Shown piece by piece: positions 32,729-41,538 of a DNA stretch of 64,000 nt. A model generated the notes under the pieces. The model was given only the letters and a program-made list of their open reading frames with translations, did not search any database and was not told where the DNA came from. The stretch is from Prevotella sp. GTDB taxonomy: Bacteria; Bacteroidota; Bacteroidia; Bacteroidales; Bacteroidaceae. Where the stretch lies: assembly GCA_017449495.1 (NCBI GenBank), contig JAFTFO010000006.1, positions 62,001-126,000 of the forward strand. The letters run 5' to 3'. Each line of letters begins with the position of its first letter. Position 1 is the first letter of the stretch. The translations under genes were made by a program, and so were the position numbers.

Positions 32729-33715
32729 TCAATGACGTCTGTCAATATAATAACGAACAATAGATGGAGTGATGCATATCATTGTCGATATTACAATAGA
32801 GACTATTTCATTTGTAATGAGGCCGAGTCCTGGCATTACTAACTTTACATATCTGCTGATAATTGCAAAATAGAACATTTGAAACAGATATATCTCATAA
32901 GAATATTTACCAAACAGCTGGATGCCCACTTTTATAGGATTATTGGACTTGTTATAAATAAATCTCAAGAGCCAGATATATAAAATAGCAATATAAGGAT
33001 AGCAGATCCAATGACAAGAACGCCAATAAGGATAGTTGATGCAGAATAGATGTCCCCAGTCAAAGGTGGTATAGTTGAAGAAGTAAATAAATGCCATACT
33101 GATCAGAGATATGAAAATGGTCATTGTGTTAACTGGTATACCATCCTTTGCAATGAAATATCCCAGATAAATGAGGAAGAAGTATCTGAAAAATGTAATC
33201 CTATAGACGGCATCAGGACAATGGGTCATGAAGATGAGGTATTCAATGAGTAGTGAGATGATCACAAAAATAAGGCATAGCCATTTCAATGAAAAGTGTC
33301 TTAAGATTGGATGAATGAGGGGCAGAAGAAATGCAAATTGCAAATACACAAAGATGTAGTAAGATCCAGGTCCGCGGTTGTCCCAGTATAGTGAAAGATT
33401 GAATTGTCCAGAGGTGTCTTTATAATAGATCAAGTAATCGAAGGCAAACATAAAAAACAAAAAGATCAGATATGGTAGAATAATTCTCTTCCACAACTTC
33501 TTGAATGAAGGCATCTTGGCGGTATCCTTCTTGTAGCAATGAAACGTCTGGATTAACAGGAATAGTGGAACAGCTGTGTCACCCCAGAAAGGGAAAAGGA
33601 TGTTACTTAGTTCATCTCTCGGTATACAGTGAGTCCATACCACAAATATGATGCTAATACCTTTTAAATAATCTATAAAAGGGTCATATTCATTTTTAAG
33701 GAACTTAATTCTCAT
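32729..33715 (-). CDS. Acyltransferase-3 (AT3) membrane protein
   Basis: A 328-residue AT3 protein: FIDYLKGISIIFVVWTHCI with the conserved His, DTAVPLFLLIQTFHCYKK where others have FFxISG, and about ten hydrophobic segments. The replacement of the SG part by QT is unusual for the family, though overall features fit. It forms a two-gene unit with the SGNH gene downstream. Confidence 0.8.
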   Translation of the reverse strand: MRIKFLKNEYDPFIDYLKGISIIFVVWTHCIPRDELSNILFPFWGDTAVPLFLLIQTFHCYKKDTAKMPSFKKLWKRIILPYLIFLFFMFAFDYLIYYKDTSGQFNLSLYWDNRGPGSYYIFVYLQFAFLLPLIHPILRHFSLKWLCLIFVIISLLIEYLIFMTHCPDAVYRITFFRYFFLIYLGYFIAKDGIPVNTMTIFISLISMAFIYFFNYTTFDWGHLFCINYPYWRSCHWICYPYIAILYIWLLRFIYNKSNNPIKVGIQLFGKYSYEIYLFQMFYFAIISRYVKLVMPGLGLITNEIVSIVISTMICITPSIVRYYIDRRH

Positions 33716-33771
33716 ACCAAATGGTTGTATATATAGATAATTTTTATCAGTAAAGATCGGACTATTGACTG

Positions 33772-33802
33772 CAAAAGTAAGAATTTTAGATTAGACATGC
33801 AA
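33772..33802 (-). promoter_or_regulatory. Promoter of the AT3-SGNH gene pair
   Basis: The minus strand reads TTG (33802-33800), 20 bp, TACTTTTG (33779-33772). The leader to 33715 is about 52 nt. Confidence 0.6.
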
Positions 33803-33841
33803 GTTTTTAACCAAATAATATTGCTTTTCTCCTTTTTTTTG

Positions 33842-33849
33842 TATCTTTG
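33842..33849 (+). promoter_or_regulatory. -7 element of the GT4 gene at 33869
   Basis: TATCTTTG, 19 nt before the ATG. An ATTG at 33820-33823 lies 18 bp upstream and could serve as a weak -33 box. Confidence 0.5.
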
Positions 33850-33868
33850 CATGGTTTATGATTGAGAT

Positions 33869-34987
33869 ATGGCAAAACTGAAAGTGTTGGAGGTGATACG
33901 CCAGGGGCAAATAGGTGGCGGTGAGTCGCATTTACTGGATCTGATCTATTTCCTTGATAAGGAGAAGATTGATCCAATATGCTTGTCCTTCTCTGATGGT
34001 GAGATGATCAGCCGACTAAAGCAGATGGGAATTACATGTTATGTAATTGATACCCAGAAGCCTTTTGATATGGGTGTCCAGAGGCAGATTGTGAAATTGA
34101 TTCAGAAGGAGAACGTTCAATTAGTTCACGCTCATGGGAGCAGAGCCGCTTCAAATGTTCTTTATCCTGTTCGGGAGTTGCACCTTCCTTTCGTTTACAC
34201 GGTTCATGGCTGGAGTTTTCATGATGACCAATCCTTCTTAATCAAGAAACTGCGTGGTTGGAGTGAGAAACTGATCTGCCACTATGCTAATCAGGTGATT
34301 TGTGTTTCTGAGAGTAACAAGAATACGGGTAGAGAGGTCTTTGGACTCAAGAATGCCATTGTCATAGAAAATGGTGTCAATCTGGAAAAATTCAATCCTG
34401 ATCGTTCGTTTAAGAACATGAGACAGGAGTTTGGCTTTTCTGATTCAGATTTCATTGTAGGTTTTATTGCGAGATGCACTAAACAGAAAAATCCGCTTGT
34501 ATTTCTGACTGCGTTGGAAAAGGCTCATGCTAAAAATCCCTCTATCAAAGGCTTGTTTGTTGGAGAAGGGGATATGGACGAGGAGGTTGATGCCTATATC
34601 CAACAGCATCAGATGTCAAGTTACCTGTATCGTTCGCCATTCCGGACAGATGTGCCGGATTTACTTCACAGTATAGATGTCTATTGTCTGCCAAGTCTTT
34701 GGGAAGGTCTTTCTATTGCTCTATTGGAAGCGATGGCTATGCGTAAAGCCATTATCGCAACGCCAACAGATGGAACAAAAGAGGTCATAAGCCATCAAAA
34801 GAATGGTTATATTGTTTCGTTTGACGATGTTTCTGCTCTTGCAAATGCTATCAATGCTTTTCATGAGGATACTTCTTTAATGAAAAGATGTAGCGAATCA
34901 GCACGCCTCTTTGTTTCAGAGCGTTTTAATGCCAAACGTGTGGCAGACTCGGTCATTTCGGTTTATTCCAGAATAGTGTCATCCTAG
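33869..34987 (+). CDS. GT4 family glycosyltransferase
   Basis: A 372-residue GT-B enzyme. The acceptor domain starts KVLEVIRQGQIGGGESHLL and has VHAHGSRAA and TVHGW. The donor domain carries GFIARCTKQKNPLVFL and the E-x7-E motif in EGLSIALLEAMAMRKA, followed by a GTKEVI segment. The family contains many capsule and LPS sugar transferases acting at the cytoplasmic membrane. It is a single gene facing the CE4 deacetylase gene across 4 bp. Confidence 0.9.
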   Translation: MAKLKVLEVIRQGQIGGGESHLLDLIYFLDKEKIDPICLSFSDGEMISRLKQMGITCYVIDTQKPFDMGVQRQIVKLIQKENVQLVHAHGSRAASNVLYPVRELHLPFVYTVHGWSFHDDQSFLIKKLRGWSEKLICHYANQVICVSESNKNTGREVFGLKNAIVIENGVNLEKFNPDRSFKNMRQEFGFSDSDFIVGFIARCTKQKNPLVFLTALEKAHAKNPSIKGLFVGEGDMDEEVDAYIQQHQMSSYLYRSPFRTDVPDLLHSIDVYCLPSLWEGLSIALLEAMAMRKAIIATPTDGTKEVISHQKNGYIVSFDDVSALANAINAFHEDTSLMKRCSESARLFVSERFNAKRVADSVISVYSRIVSS

Positions 34988-34991
34988 ATAT

Positions 34992-35981
34992 TTATCTTTC
35001 ATATAGATAAACTCTTGGTAGGTGGGCTAATTGTCGCTTGTTATACTCTGTGATACAACCTCCGTATGCAGTAAATACAGTCTTAAAGTTGAATTCAGAG
35101 ATTAATTTAAACTCTCTTTCTCCTATCTCATTTGGAGAACCGTATGGGTATGCGAAATGTCGTATAGGCTTTCCTGTTGCAGACTGTAGCTTCGCAACTC
35201 CATCTGCGACTTCCTGTCGGAAATCTTGATCGCTCAGTTTGTTAAGTGCAAGATGGGATACTGTATGACCTCCAATCGTACAGAGAGGATGCTGGCTAAT
35301 AGCCTTCACTTGTTCCCACGACATGGCTTGTCGCTGAACCGGTTCATGCCAATCAATAGTATAATTTGAAAATGATTCTTTTAAAGCCTGCTCTATGTTT
35401 TTTTGATCAAAATTGAGGATTGACTCCCTAACAATGCGGAACGTATCCCACTTTTCATTAAATGAGTGACATCTATACTCTTGATCTTTAAAAACAATAG
35501 AATCATTTTTAGATATTAATCCTTCTAAAATATCCCACCATAAGACTGCTTTATGATCTATAAAATCTGTAGCCACAAAAATCGCAAATGGGACATTGTG
35601 GTACTCAAATACTGGTAGAGCTTGAGAATAGTTGTCTTTATATCCGTCATCAATTGTAAACGTGATGAAAGGCTGGATAACTTCTTTGTCAGATGTGATG
35701 ATGTCGTATAGTTCGTCAAGTGAGATAAAGTTAAAGCCTTGGCTTTTGTATTTGAGGATAGTTCTTTCTAAGAATTTAGGTGAAACTATTAAATCTTCAT
35801 TTGTTGGAATACCATGTGGATTTTTATGCTTTATGTGATGAAGCGTAAAGACTATGCCGATAGCTTTCTTCTCTTGCCATTCTTTTCTACTGATACTGGT
35901 GAGCATTGGGAATTGTTCACAGACAATATTTCGCCTGTAGAAACTTTTTATTTTATATTGAATATTCTTGGTTATTCCCAT
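34992..35981 (-). CDS. Polysaccharide deacetylase (CE4/NodB family)
   Basis: A 329-residue protein of the CE4 family. FTIDDGYKDN carries the catalytic base/metal Asp pair and GGHTVSH the two metal His residues. A late HFAYPYG segment matches the family motif with Pro-Tyr. An early VFTLHHI stretch is typical of the subfamily seen in capsule and exopolysaccharide loci. No signal peptide is obvious, so it may act on cytoplasmic lipid-linked sugars. The ATG at 35981 was used; the longer frame begins with TTG inside the promoter. Confidence 0.82.
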   Translation of the reverse strand: MGITKNIQYKIKSFYRRNIVCEQFPMLTSISRKEWQEKKAIGIVFTLHHIKHKNPHGIPTNEDLIVSPKFLERTILKYKSQGFNFISLDELYDIITSDKEVIQPFITFTIDDGYKDNYSQALPVFEYHNVPFAIFVATDFIDHKAVLWWDILEGLISKNDSIVFKDQEYRCHSFNEKWDTFRIVRESILNFDQKNIEQALKESFSNYTIDWHEPVQRQAMSWEQVKAISQHPLCTIGGHTVSHLALNKLSDQDFRQEVADGVAKLQSATGKPIRHFAYPYGSPNEIGEREFKLISEFNFKTVFTAYGGCITEYNKRQLAHLPRVYLYER

Positions 35982-35999
35982 TTTAATATTATTTTTCTG

Positions 36000-36007
36000 C
36001 AAAAATA
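36000..36007 (-). promoter_or_regulatory. -7 element of the CE4 deacetylase gene
   Basis: The minus strand reads TATTTTTG, 18 nt before the start at 35981. Its upstream part overlaps the divergent promoter at 36031. Confidence 0.45.
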
Positions 36008-36030
36008 CAATTATTTTGGAAAATAATCGC

Positions 36031-36038
36031 TAAATTTG
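36031..36038 (+). promoter_or_regulatory. -7 element of the GT2 gene at 36060
   Basis: TAAATTTG, 21 nt before the ATG. It shows that the TTG at 36036 is not the start. Confidence 0.5.
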
Positions 36039-36059
36039 CAGAATAAAAAACAAAAGTCG

Positions 36060-36845
36060 ATGAAACTTTCTATTATTACAGTCAACTATAATGATGCGGA
36101 AGGGTTGGAACGCACAATACAGAGTGTGATTTCTCAGACATTTCGTGATTATGAATTCATCATCATTGATGGGGGCTCTACTGATGATAGTGTTGATGTC
36201 ATTAAGAAATATGAAAATCATATAGACTATTGGGTGTCAGAACCTGATGGTGGCATATATCCTGGTATGAACAAAGGGCTTCGTCAAGCCAGAGGTGAGT
36301 ATGTGAATTATATGAATGGTGGTGATTGCTATCATGCTCCAGATGTTCTTGAGAAGATATTCTCAATGAATACTGATGCCGATATTATTACGGGTGCTCA
36401 TGCAGAGAATGGACTTAGAAATGTGGGGAAAGGTGGAGTGACTATGCTTGACCTTTACAAATGGGCTATAGATCATCAGGCATCTTTTATACGTCGGGAA
36501 GTTGCACGTCGTCATCTATACGACGAGAAGTATCGTATTGTTTCTGATTGGAAGTTTTTTATAGAAGCTCTGATATTAGACAATTGTTCATTCTATTACA
36601 CAGACACTATTGTCGTAGATGTTGACATGAAAGGCATTAGCAATACCAATTTGGAATTGGACAGAAAGGAACGCGAGAAAGTTCTTCGTGAACTATTTCC
36701 GGAAAGGATATTAAAAGATTACCAATTGTTGTCGTCCATCCACCCAGATATTTTGAAGGTAGCCCCTCGGATTAGTAAATCACAGACCATTATGAATGCG
36801 GTTCTGAAGATGACACACCATTTATTGAAGATTAAGGGTATCTGA
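36060..36845 (+). CDS. GT2 family glycosyltransferase (WcaA-like)
   Basis: A 261-residue compact GT2 enzyme. It starts directly with KLSIITVNYNDAEGLERTI, has FIIIDGGSTDDSV, then SEPDGGIYPGMNKGL and a YMNGGD where many GT2 have DxD. This set is typical of the short glycosyltransferases in colanic acid and capsule loci. Its last 14 bp overlap the convergent GT2 gene. Confidence 0.9.
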   Translation: MKLSIITVNYNDAEGLERTIQSVISQTFRDYEFIIIDGGSTDDSVDVIKKYENHIDYWVSEPDGGIYPGMNKGLRQARGEYVNYMNGGDCYHAPDVLEKIFSMNTDADIITGAHAENGLRNVGKGGVTMLDLYKWAIDHQASFIRREVARRHLYDEKYRIVSDWKFFIEALILDNCSFYYTDTIVVDVDMKGISNTNLELDRKEREKVLRELFPERILKDYQLLSSIHPDILKVAPRISKSQTIMNAVLKMTHHLLKIKGI

Positions 36846-37827
36846 GGCTATGCTGCCAATTTAACAGCCTCTTATATGCTTTGGCGATAGGAAACATATT
36901 GTTTGCTGCAAACCATAGTTCTATTTTCTGTTTAAAACTTATTTGGTCATATTGCCATATATGTTTATGAGTTTCCGGATAGATACTCAGCCACTCTTGG
37001 CATACTTCTTTATTGTTCAAATCTTTAATAAGTGGTAGCTTGGAAAAGAATTTTCTATATTCTATATCTTTAGCATATTGCTCATACAGAGATTTTTCTT
37101 TCATTACCTTTTCTATCAGACCTGCTATGGCAATATCGCTGTCAACTGATTTGCGTGTCTTCTGGACACACGAGGAATCTTCAGTATGGCGATAATGGTA
37201 TGGTGCCCAATCCATACTAACAATTTTTTTTGCATGAAGATATAGTTGAAGATTAAAGAATAGATCCTCACCCATGTTTAATCCACTCGGAAATGTTATA
37301 CCATTCTCAACAATTAGGCTCTGGCGAGTTAAAGAGGTACACAATGATGGAAATATTCTACCGTTTATCAATCTGCTGATATTCTCATCAATGGTATCCG
37401 CATATTGCTGGTGGAAGTCATATTGAACATCTGCATATTCATGGCGAAAATTGCAGCCAACAATATCTGCATCTGTTTCTTTGGCCTTTTGGTAAAGCCG
37501 CTCATACATATCCTTGTCAATCCAGTCGTCGCTGTCGCAGTGAATCAGATATTCACCAGTAGCATGTTGAATGCCAATACGCCTCGCATTAGACACTCCG
37601 CCGTTTTCCTCCAAATTAAGAATTTTTACGTAAGGCCTTCGTGTAGGATGATCTATTAAAATAGATTCAAGAATCAAGATGCTTTTGTCTGGTGTCGCGT
37701 CATTCACAAATATGTATTCAATACTATCAAGTGTCTGTCCAAATAAAGAGCGGACACAGTCATTGATGAATTTTTCACTATTAAAAATAGTTATGATGAC
37801 GGATAATTTTGGGAATATGGGAATCAT
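36832..37827 (-). CDS. GT2 family glycosyltransferase
   Basis: A 331-residue GT2 enzyme: KLSVIITIFNSEKFINDCVR, YIFVNDATPDKS, and HCDSDDWID as the metal/nucleotide motif. GEDLFFNLQLYL around residue 210 is a candidate catalytic region with conserved Glu-Asp. It is a single gene with a leader of about 70 nt, convergent with the GT2 gene at 36060. Confidence 0.9.
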   Translation of the reverse strand: MIPIFPKLSVIITIFNSEKFINDCVRSLFGQTLDSIEYIFVNDATPDKSILILESILIDHPTRRPYVKILNLEENGGVSNARRIGIQHATGEYLIHCDSDDWIDKDMYERLYQKAKETDADIVGCNFRHEYADVQYDFHQQYADTIDENISRLINGRIFPSLCTSLTRQSLIVENGITFPSGLNMGEDLFFNLQLYLHAKKIVSMDWAPYHYRHTEDSSCVQKTRKSVDSDIAIAGLIEKVMKEKSLYEQYAKDIEYRKFFSKLPLIKDLNNKEVCQEWLSIYPETHKHIWQYDQISFKQKIELWFAANNMFPIAKAYKRLLNWQHSLRYP

Positions 37828-37899
37828 TTTTGAATATATATATGTGGTTTGAGTACTGAGACCTTTGCAATAAAGGTGTTATGTTATGATAATCGGATA

Positions 37900-37930
37900 C
37901 AAAGATACTCAAGATTTGTCATTTATGCAA
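37900..37930 (-). promoter_or_regulatory. Promoter of the GT2 gene starting at 37827
   Basis: The minus strand reads TTG (37930-37928), 20 bp, TATCTTTG (37907-37900). A small hairpin, ACCTTT/AAAGGT (37861-37877), lies in the leader. Confidence 0.6.
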
Positions 37931-37957
37931 GAATTATTTGAAATTACTTGTTATTCT

Positions 37958-37989
37958 TTTGGTAATTTGATGATATTTTTGTAATTTTG
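37958..37989 (+). promoter_or_regulatory. Promoter of the IspD-SDR-LicD operon
   Basis: TTTG (37958-37961), 20 bp, TAATTTTG (37982-37989). Matches the consensus; the leader to 38009 is about 15 nt. Confidence 0.7.
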
Positions 37990-38008
37990 CCAACAAATTG
38001 TTAATAAT

Positions 38009-38728
38009 ATGAATATTGCATTATTAATCGCAGGTGGTGCAGGTAATAGAATGGGGCAAGATATCCCCAAGCAATTTATGCATATCGATGGATGTCCTAT
38101 TATTGTATATACAATGCAATGTTTTCAGAGACATCCAGATATTGATGCTATAGCAGTTGTTTGCCTTAAAGGATGGGAAACGGTGTTAAAAGCATATGCT
38201 AATCAATTCTTGATTGATAAGTTGAAATGGGTTTTTCCTGGTGGAGATACAGGTATGCAGTCTATAAGAAATGGAATATATGGTTTAAGAAAAGAGGGAT
38301 GCGCAGATGAGGATTTGGTATTAATCCATGATTCCGTACGTCCTTTGTTATCTCAAGAGATTATTTCTTCTAATATAGCAACCTGTAAAGCTTACGGATA
38401 TGCTATTACGGGAATCCAGTGTCGTGAGGCAATTTTGGAAAGTGAAGATGGCTTTACAACGAAGACGAGTATTCCCAGAGATCGACTAATTCGCACCCAG
38501 ACTCCTCAAACATTTAGTTTGGGTAATATTATCAAGGTGCATGAGGAAGCAAATCAGAATGGTATAGTAAATTCAGTTTCTTCATGCACGTTAATTGCAG
38601 AAGTTGGTAATGGGCGAGTGATGCATATAGTACCTGGCTCTGAAAAAAATATTAAAATTACTACAATAGAGGATCTGGAAATATTAAAGGCTTTAATGCA
38701 TACGTTTAAAGAGTCGTGGATCAAATAA
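38009..38728 (+). CDS. IspD/TarI-like cytidylyltransferase
   Basis: A 239-residue CTP-dependent cytidylyltransferase. Marks are LLIAGGAGNRMGQDIPKQF (residues 5-23), LIHDSVRPL, and RTQTPQTF. The family includes IspD (isoprenoid pathway) and TarI/Bcs1/human ISPD (CDP-ribitol synthesis). Its place in front of an SDR gene (13-bp overlap) and a LicD gene argues for a CDP-polyol or similar donor rather than isoprenoid synthesis, as with the IspD-SDR enzymes of Haemophilus capsules. The polyol (ribitol, glycerol or other) cannot be read from sequence. Confidence 0.82.
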   Translation: MNIALLIAGGAGNRMGQDIPKQFMHIDGCPIIVYTMQCFQRHPDIDAIAVVCLKGWETVLKAYANQFLIDKLKWVFPGGDTGMQSIRNGIYGLRKEGCADEDLVLIHDSVRPLLSQEIISSNIATCKAYGYAITGIQCREAILESEDGFTTKTSIPRDRLIRTQTPQTFSLGNIIKVHEEANQNGIVNSVSSCTLIAEVGNGRVMHIVPGSEKNIKITTIEDLEILKALMHTFKESWIK

Positions 38729-39762
38729 TATCAACATTTGAATCTGATCTGTTAAAGGTCTTTAAAAATAATCTGCCATGGGAAGTCCTATCTGGCAGGT
38801 CAATCTTGATAACGGGTTCTACTGGTTTAATTGGTGGCTGCCTTGTTGATGCATTGATGAAGAATCCAAACCGTGACTATCACATTTATGCAGGTGGTAG
38901 AGATATAAAACGTGCTAATGAAAGATTTAAAGAATATGCCAGTTGTGACACATTCCATTTTGTGAAGTTTGATGTCATGTATCCTCTTAATAGTGATGTT
39001 GACTTCGATTTTATTATTCATGCTGCCAGTTATGCGAGTCCTAATGCTTTCATTAAAACCCCCGTTGAAGTAATGAAGTCGAATTTCATTGGTGTTAGCA
39101 ACCTGATGGAGTATGGATTATGCCATCGCATGAAACGCTTTGTGTATATTTCATCAGGAGAGGTGTATGGGGAAGGTGACGGAAGACCTTTTGACGAGAA
39201 CTATAGCGGATATGTGAACTGTATGACTCCCCGTTCATGTTATCCTTCTTCTAAGAGAGCTGCAGAGACATTGTGTGTGTCGTATGCGGAAGAATATGGT
39301 GCTGATGTCGTCATAGCAAGACCGTGTCATGTTTATGGCCCCAATTTCTCTGAGAAAGACAATCGTGTTTATGCACAGTTTATTCGAAATATCCTGAATG
39401 ATGCGGATATCGTCATGAAGAGTACAGGAGAGCAATTCCGTTCATGGTGTTATGTCGTTGATTGTGTGTCAGCTATACTCTATGTCTTGTTAAAAGGTGA
39501 GAAAGAACAGGTATATAATATTGCAGATAGTCAATCGGTGATTTCAATCAAGGATTTGGCTGAAATAATTGCAGAAATCGGAAATAAGTCTGTTGTAATG
39601 GAGATTCCTTCTTCATACGAATCTTTAGGCTATAATGTTGTTACTAAATCTGTTTTCTCAACAGAAAAGCTTGAGTCTTTGGGATGGTCTATAGAGGGAA
39701 CTATGAAAGAAAAATTAGAAAAAACAATTAAATATGAAAGATCAAGAAATAATAACATATAA
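38716..39762 (+). CDS. NAD-dependent epimerase/dehydratase (extended SDR)
   Basis: A 348-residue extended SDR. The Rossmann motif is GSTGLIG (34-40), the Ser of the active site is in YISSGEVYG and the Tyr-Lys pair in YPSSK. The layout resembles UDP-glucuronate decarboxylase and dTDP-glucose dehydratase relatives. It overlaps the cytidylyltransferase gene by 13 bp and the LicD gene by 29 bp, so the three are translated as a tight unit. It may reduce or epimerise the sugar or polyol phosphate that the first gene activates, or modify the CDP product; this is inferred from context. Confidence 0.82.
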   Translation: MDQIISTFESDLLKVFKNNLPWEVLSGRSILITGSTGLIGGCLVDALMKNPNRDYHIYAGGRDIKRANERFKEYASCDTFHFVKFDVMYPLNSDVDFDFIIHAASYASPNAFIKTPVEVMKSNFIGVSNLMEYGLCHRMKRFVYISSGEVYGEGDGRPFDENYSGYVNCMTPRSCYPSSKRAAETLCVSYAEEYGADVVIARPCHVYGPNFSEKDNRVYAQFIRNILNDADIVMKSTGEQFRSWCYVVDCVSAILYVLLKGEKEQVYNIADSQSVISIKDLAEIIAEIGNKSVVMEIPSSYESLGYNVVTKSVFSTEKLESLGWSIEGTMKEKLEKTIKYERSRNNNI

Positions 39763-40570
39763 TACAGGGGAGACTTCAGAAGAGCTAAAGGCTAAGTATA
39801 ATCCAGAGGGTAGTTTGATGAGAAATGTACAATTACGACTTTTAGACATGTTACTCTATCTGGATAAGGTGTGTAAAGACAATCATATTGACTATCGGAT
39901 AGATGGTGGAACTGTTTTAGGAGCATTGAGACATGGTGGGTTTATACCATGGGATGATGATGTGGATGTTGTGATAGAGAGTAGTAAAGATTATAAAAGA
40001 CTATGTCGTTATCTAAAAAAACACCCTCATCCACAGTATGCTTTACAAAATGATGAAACTGATAAAGGATGTATCAAATATTGGAGTACACTAAGGGATT
40101 TGAAAAGTGAATATGTACATTCTGATCCGTATGAGCGTGCTGTTGATTGTAAGATGAAATATAGGGGGCTGCAAATCGATTTATTTCCTTATGAGAGAGG
40201 TGTTATACCTTCTTTGTATTTCCGATATGCTGAACTTGGTCGAAAAGAGCGCTATAATATTGTACATAATTTCTCAAAAGCCAGGGCATTGCATTTGATA
40301 AGAAAACATATTTGTAATCCCGTATTACATGCTATTAGTAGATTGCTTGGCAATAAGAATATGTATATGCATGCATACGGGGAAGGATTCCCGTATAGGT
40401 TCCCAAAAACGGTTTTATTACCTCATAGACCTATCATGTTTGAGGGATATGAATTCCCAGGACCTGCTGATCCACTTAAATTCTGTGAGGTCATATATGG
40501 CAATTATATGGATTTACCACCAGTAGATAAAAGAGACTATCACTTGGTAACATATAAATTATGGGATTAA
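39734..40570 (+). CDS. LicD family phosphotransferase
   Basis: A 278-residue LicD/fukutin-related protein. The key motif is RIDGGTVLGALRHGGFIPWD followed by DDVDV (residues 56-79), the nucleotidyltransferase-fold metal site. LicD proteins move phosphocholine, and FKTN/FKRP move ribitol phosphate, from a CDP donor to a glycan. With the IspD-like gene just upstream, a CDP-activated alcohol is the natural donor. The gene starts within the SDR gene (29-bp overlap) and is strongly A+T rich. Last gene of the cassette. Confidence 0.85.
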   Translation: MKDQEIITYNTGETSEELKAKYNPEGSLMRNVQLRLLDMLLYLDKVCKDNHIDYRIDGGTVLGALRHGGFIPWDDDVDVVIESSKDYKRLCRYLKKHPHPQYALQNDETDKGCIKYWSTLRDLKSEYVHSDPYERAVDCKMKYRGLQIDLFPYERGVIPSLYFRYAELGRKERYNIVHNFSKARALHLIRKHICNPVLHAISRLLGNKNMYMHAYGEGFPYRFPKTVLLPHRPIMFEGYEFPGPADPLKFCEVIYGNYMDLPPVDKRDYHLVTYKLWD

Positions 40571-40616
40571 AGATTAACTATGTATCGTAGTTGCTTTGTA
40601 TTGTGACATTATTACA

Positions 40617-41534
40617 TTATATTATCAGCCATCTTTCGAAATCCATACCAATCATTTTGTTGCCAAGGAGCATTCCAATAAACATCCCAGGATTGGAACT
40701 ATATGTTCCAACAAACAACTCAGAATTGAGTATGATTTGAATAGAAGCGAATAATTCAATAAGATTATTCTGAATAATCTCTTTGGATGATATGGAAAAC
40801 TTATTTTGGTCGTATCCTCTTTCTTCAGGTGACGTTGTAGTGAAAAAAGAATAATCTGGATTGTTATCTCTAATTTTTTCATATATACTATAGTCATCTG
40901 TTGCTACAAAACAATTTCGACATGAAGATATTTTTTTTGCCCTATCCAGATAATCTTGTGGTTCGATTAGGTCTCTTTCTGTTTTTTTATCACCAGCTCT
41001 GACATGAAGACTTATATAATTTGATGGAATATTCAGATCATTAATCATTTTATTGATTATTGTCGTATATTTTGTATTAAAGCGATACACAATTGGAATG
41101 ATGGTCTTCATTGCTTGACGGATATCTCCATCAATATTTAGTTCTGGAATAATAAAACGAGAATGTTCAAACCATGATGTGCGACAATACCAATAAACAT
41201 CACTACTAATTAGATTCTTAGTGAGAATTTTATAAAGGAATAAGTATTTGTCTCCATTACTATCGTTATAATATCCTCTTGATATTCGTTTGCCAATAAA
41301 ATTGTTGTTGTATTGTGGACAAAATACCTCAAAAAATTCAGACCATCCATTTCCAAAGCAAAAGGTTGCATCATTTGAATATAATTCGAGCCTAAGGTTG
41401 TTCTTTAGACAATAAAGAGTGGAGAATAGTAAGGAATTTAGTTCAGAAAAGAACCCCTGTCCTGTACCAAAATGATGAATAAACTTTTTGTGATAACTTT
41501 CGTTTAATTGCTTGTAGATTGTGATATTATCCAT
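40617..41534 (-). CDS. GT23-like (alpha-1,6-fucosyltransferase/NodZ-type) glycosyltransferase
   Basis: A 305-residue protein. It lacks GT2/GT4 marks but has ISLHVRAGDKKTERDL, FVATDDYSIYEKIR and a C-terminal GTYSSNPG segment. This order (HxRxxDK, ATDD, xSS) is that of the FUT8/NodZ and related GDP-fucose enzymes. A GDP-L-fucose operon (manC-gmd-fcl) lies at 57-60.6 kb, so the donor could be made locally. The Met at 41534 follows the ABC ATPase stop by 4 nt; a longer version from 41561 would overlap it. Assignment is by motif order and is not certain. Confidence 0.65.
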   Translation of the reverse strand: MDNITIYKQLNESYHKKFIHHFGTGQGFFSELNSLLFSTLYCLKNNLRLELYSNDATFCFGNGWSEFFEVFCPQYNNNFIGKRISRGYYNDSNGDKYLFLYKILTKNLISSDVYWYCRTSWFEHSRFIIPELNIDGDIRQAMKTIIPIVYRFNTKYTTIINKMINDLNIPSNYISLHVRAGDKKTERDLIEPQDYLDRAKKISSCRNCFVATDDYSIYEKIRDNNPDYSFFTTTSPEERGYDQNKFSISSKEIIQNNLIELFASIQIILNSELFVGTYSSNPGMFIGMLLGNKMIGMDFERWLII

Positions 41535-41538
41535 GTTA

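Noticed and set aside
37861-37877. ACCTTT/AAAGGT hairpin in the leader of a GT2 gene as a riboswitch or attenuator
   Set aside because: The stem is only 6 bp, with no T-run or known aptamer features.
38009-38728. Housekeeping isoprenoid ispD
   Set aside because: The overlap with an SDR gene and a LicD gene, and the A+T-rich capsule setting, make a CDP-alcohol role more likely; the point stays open until the full genome is searched.
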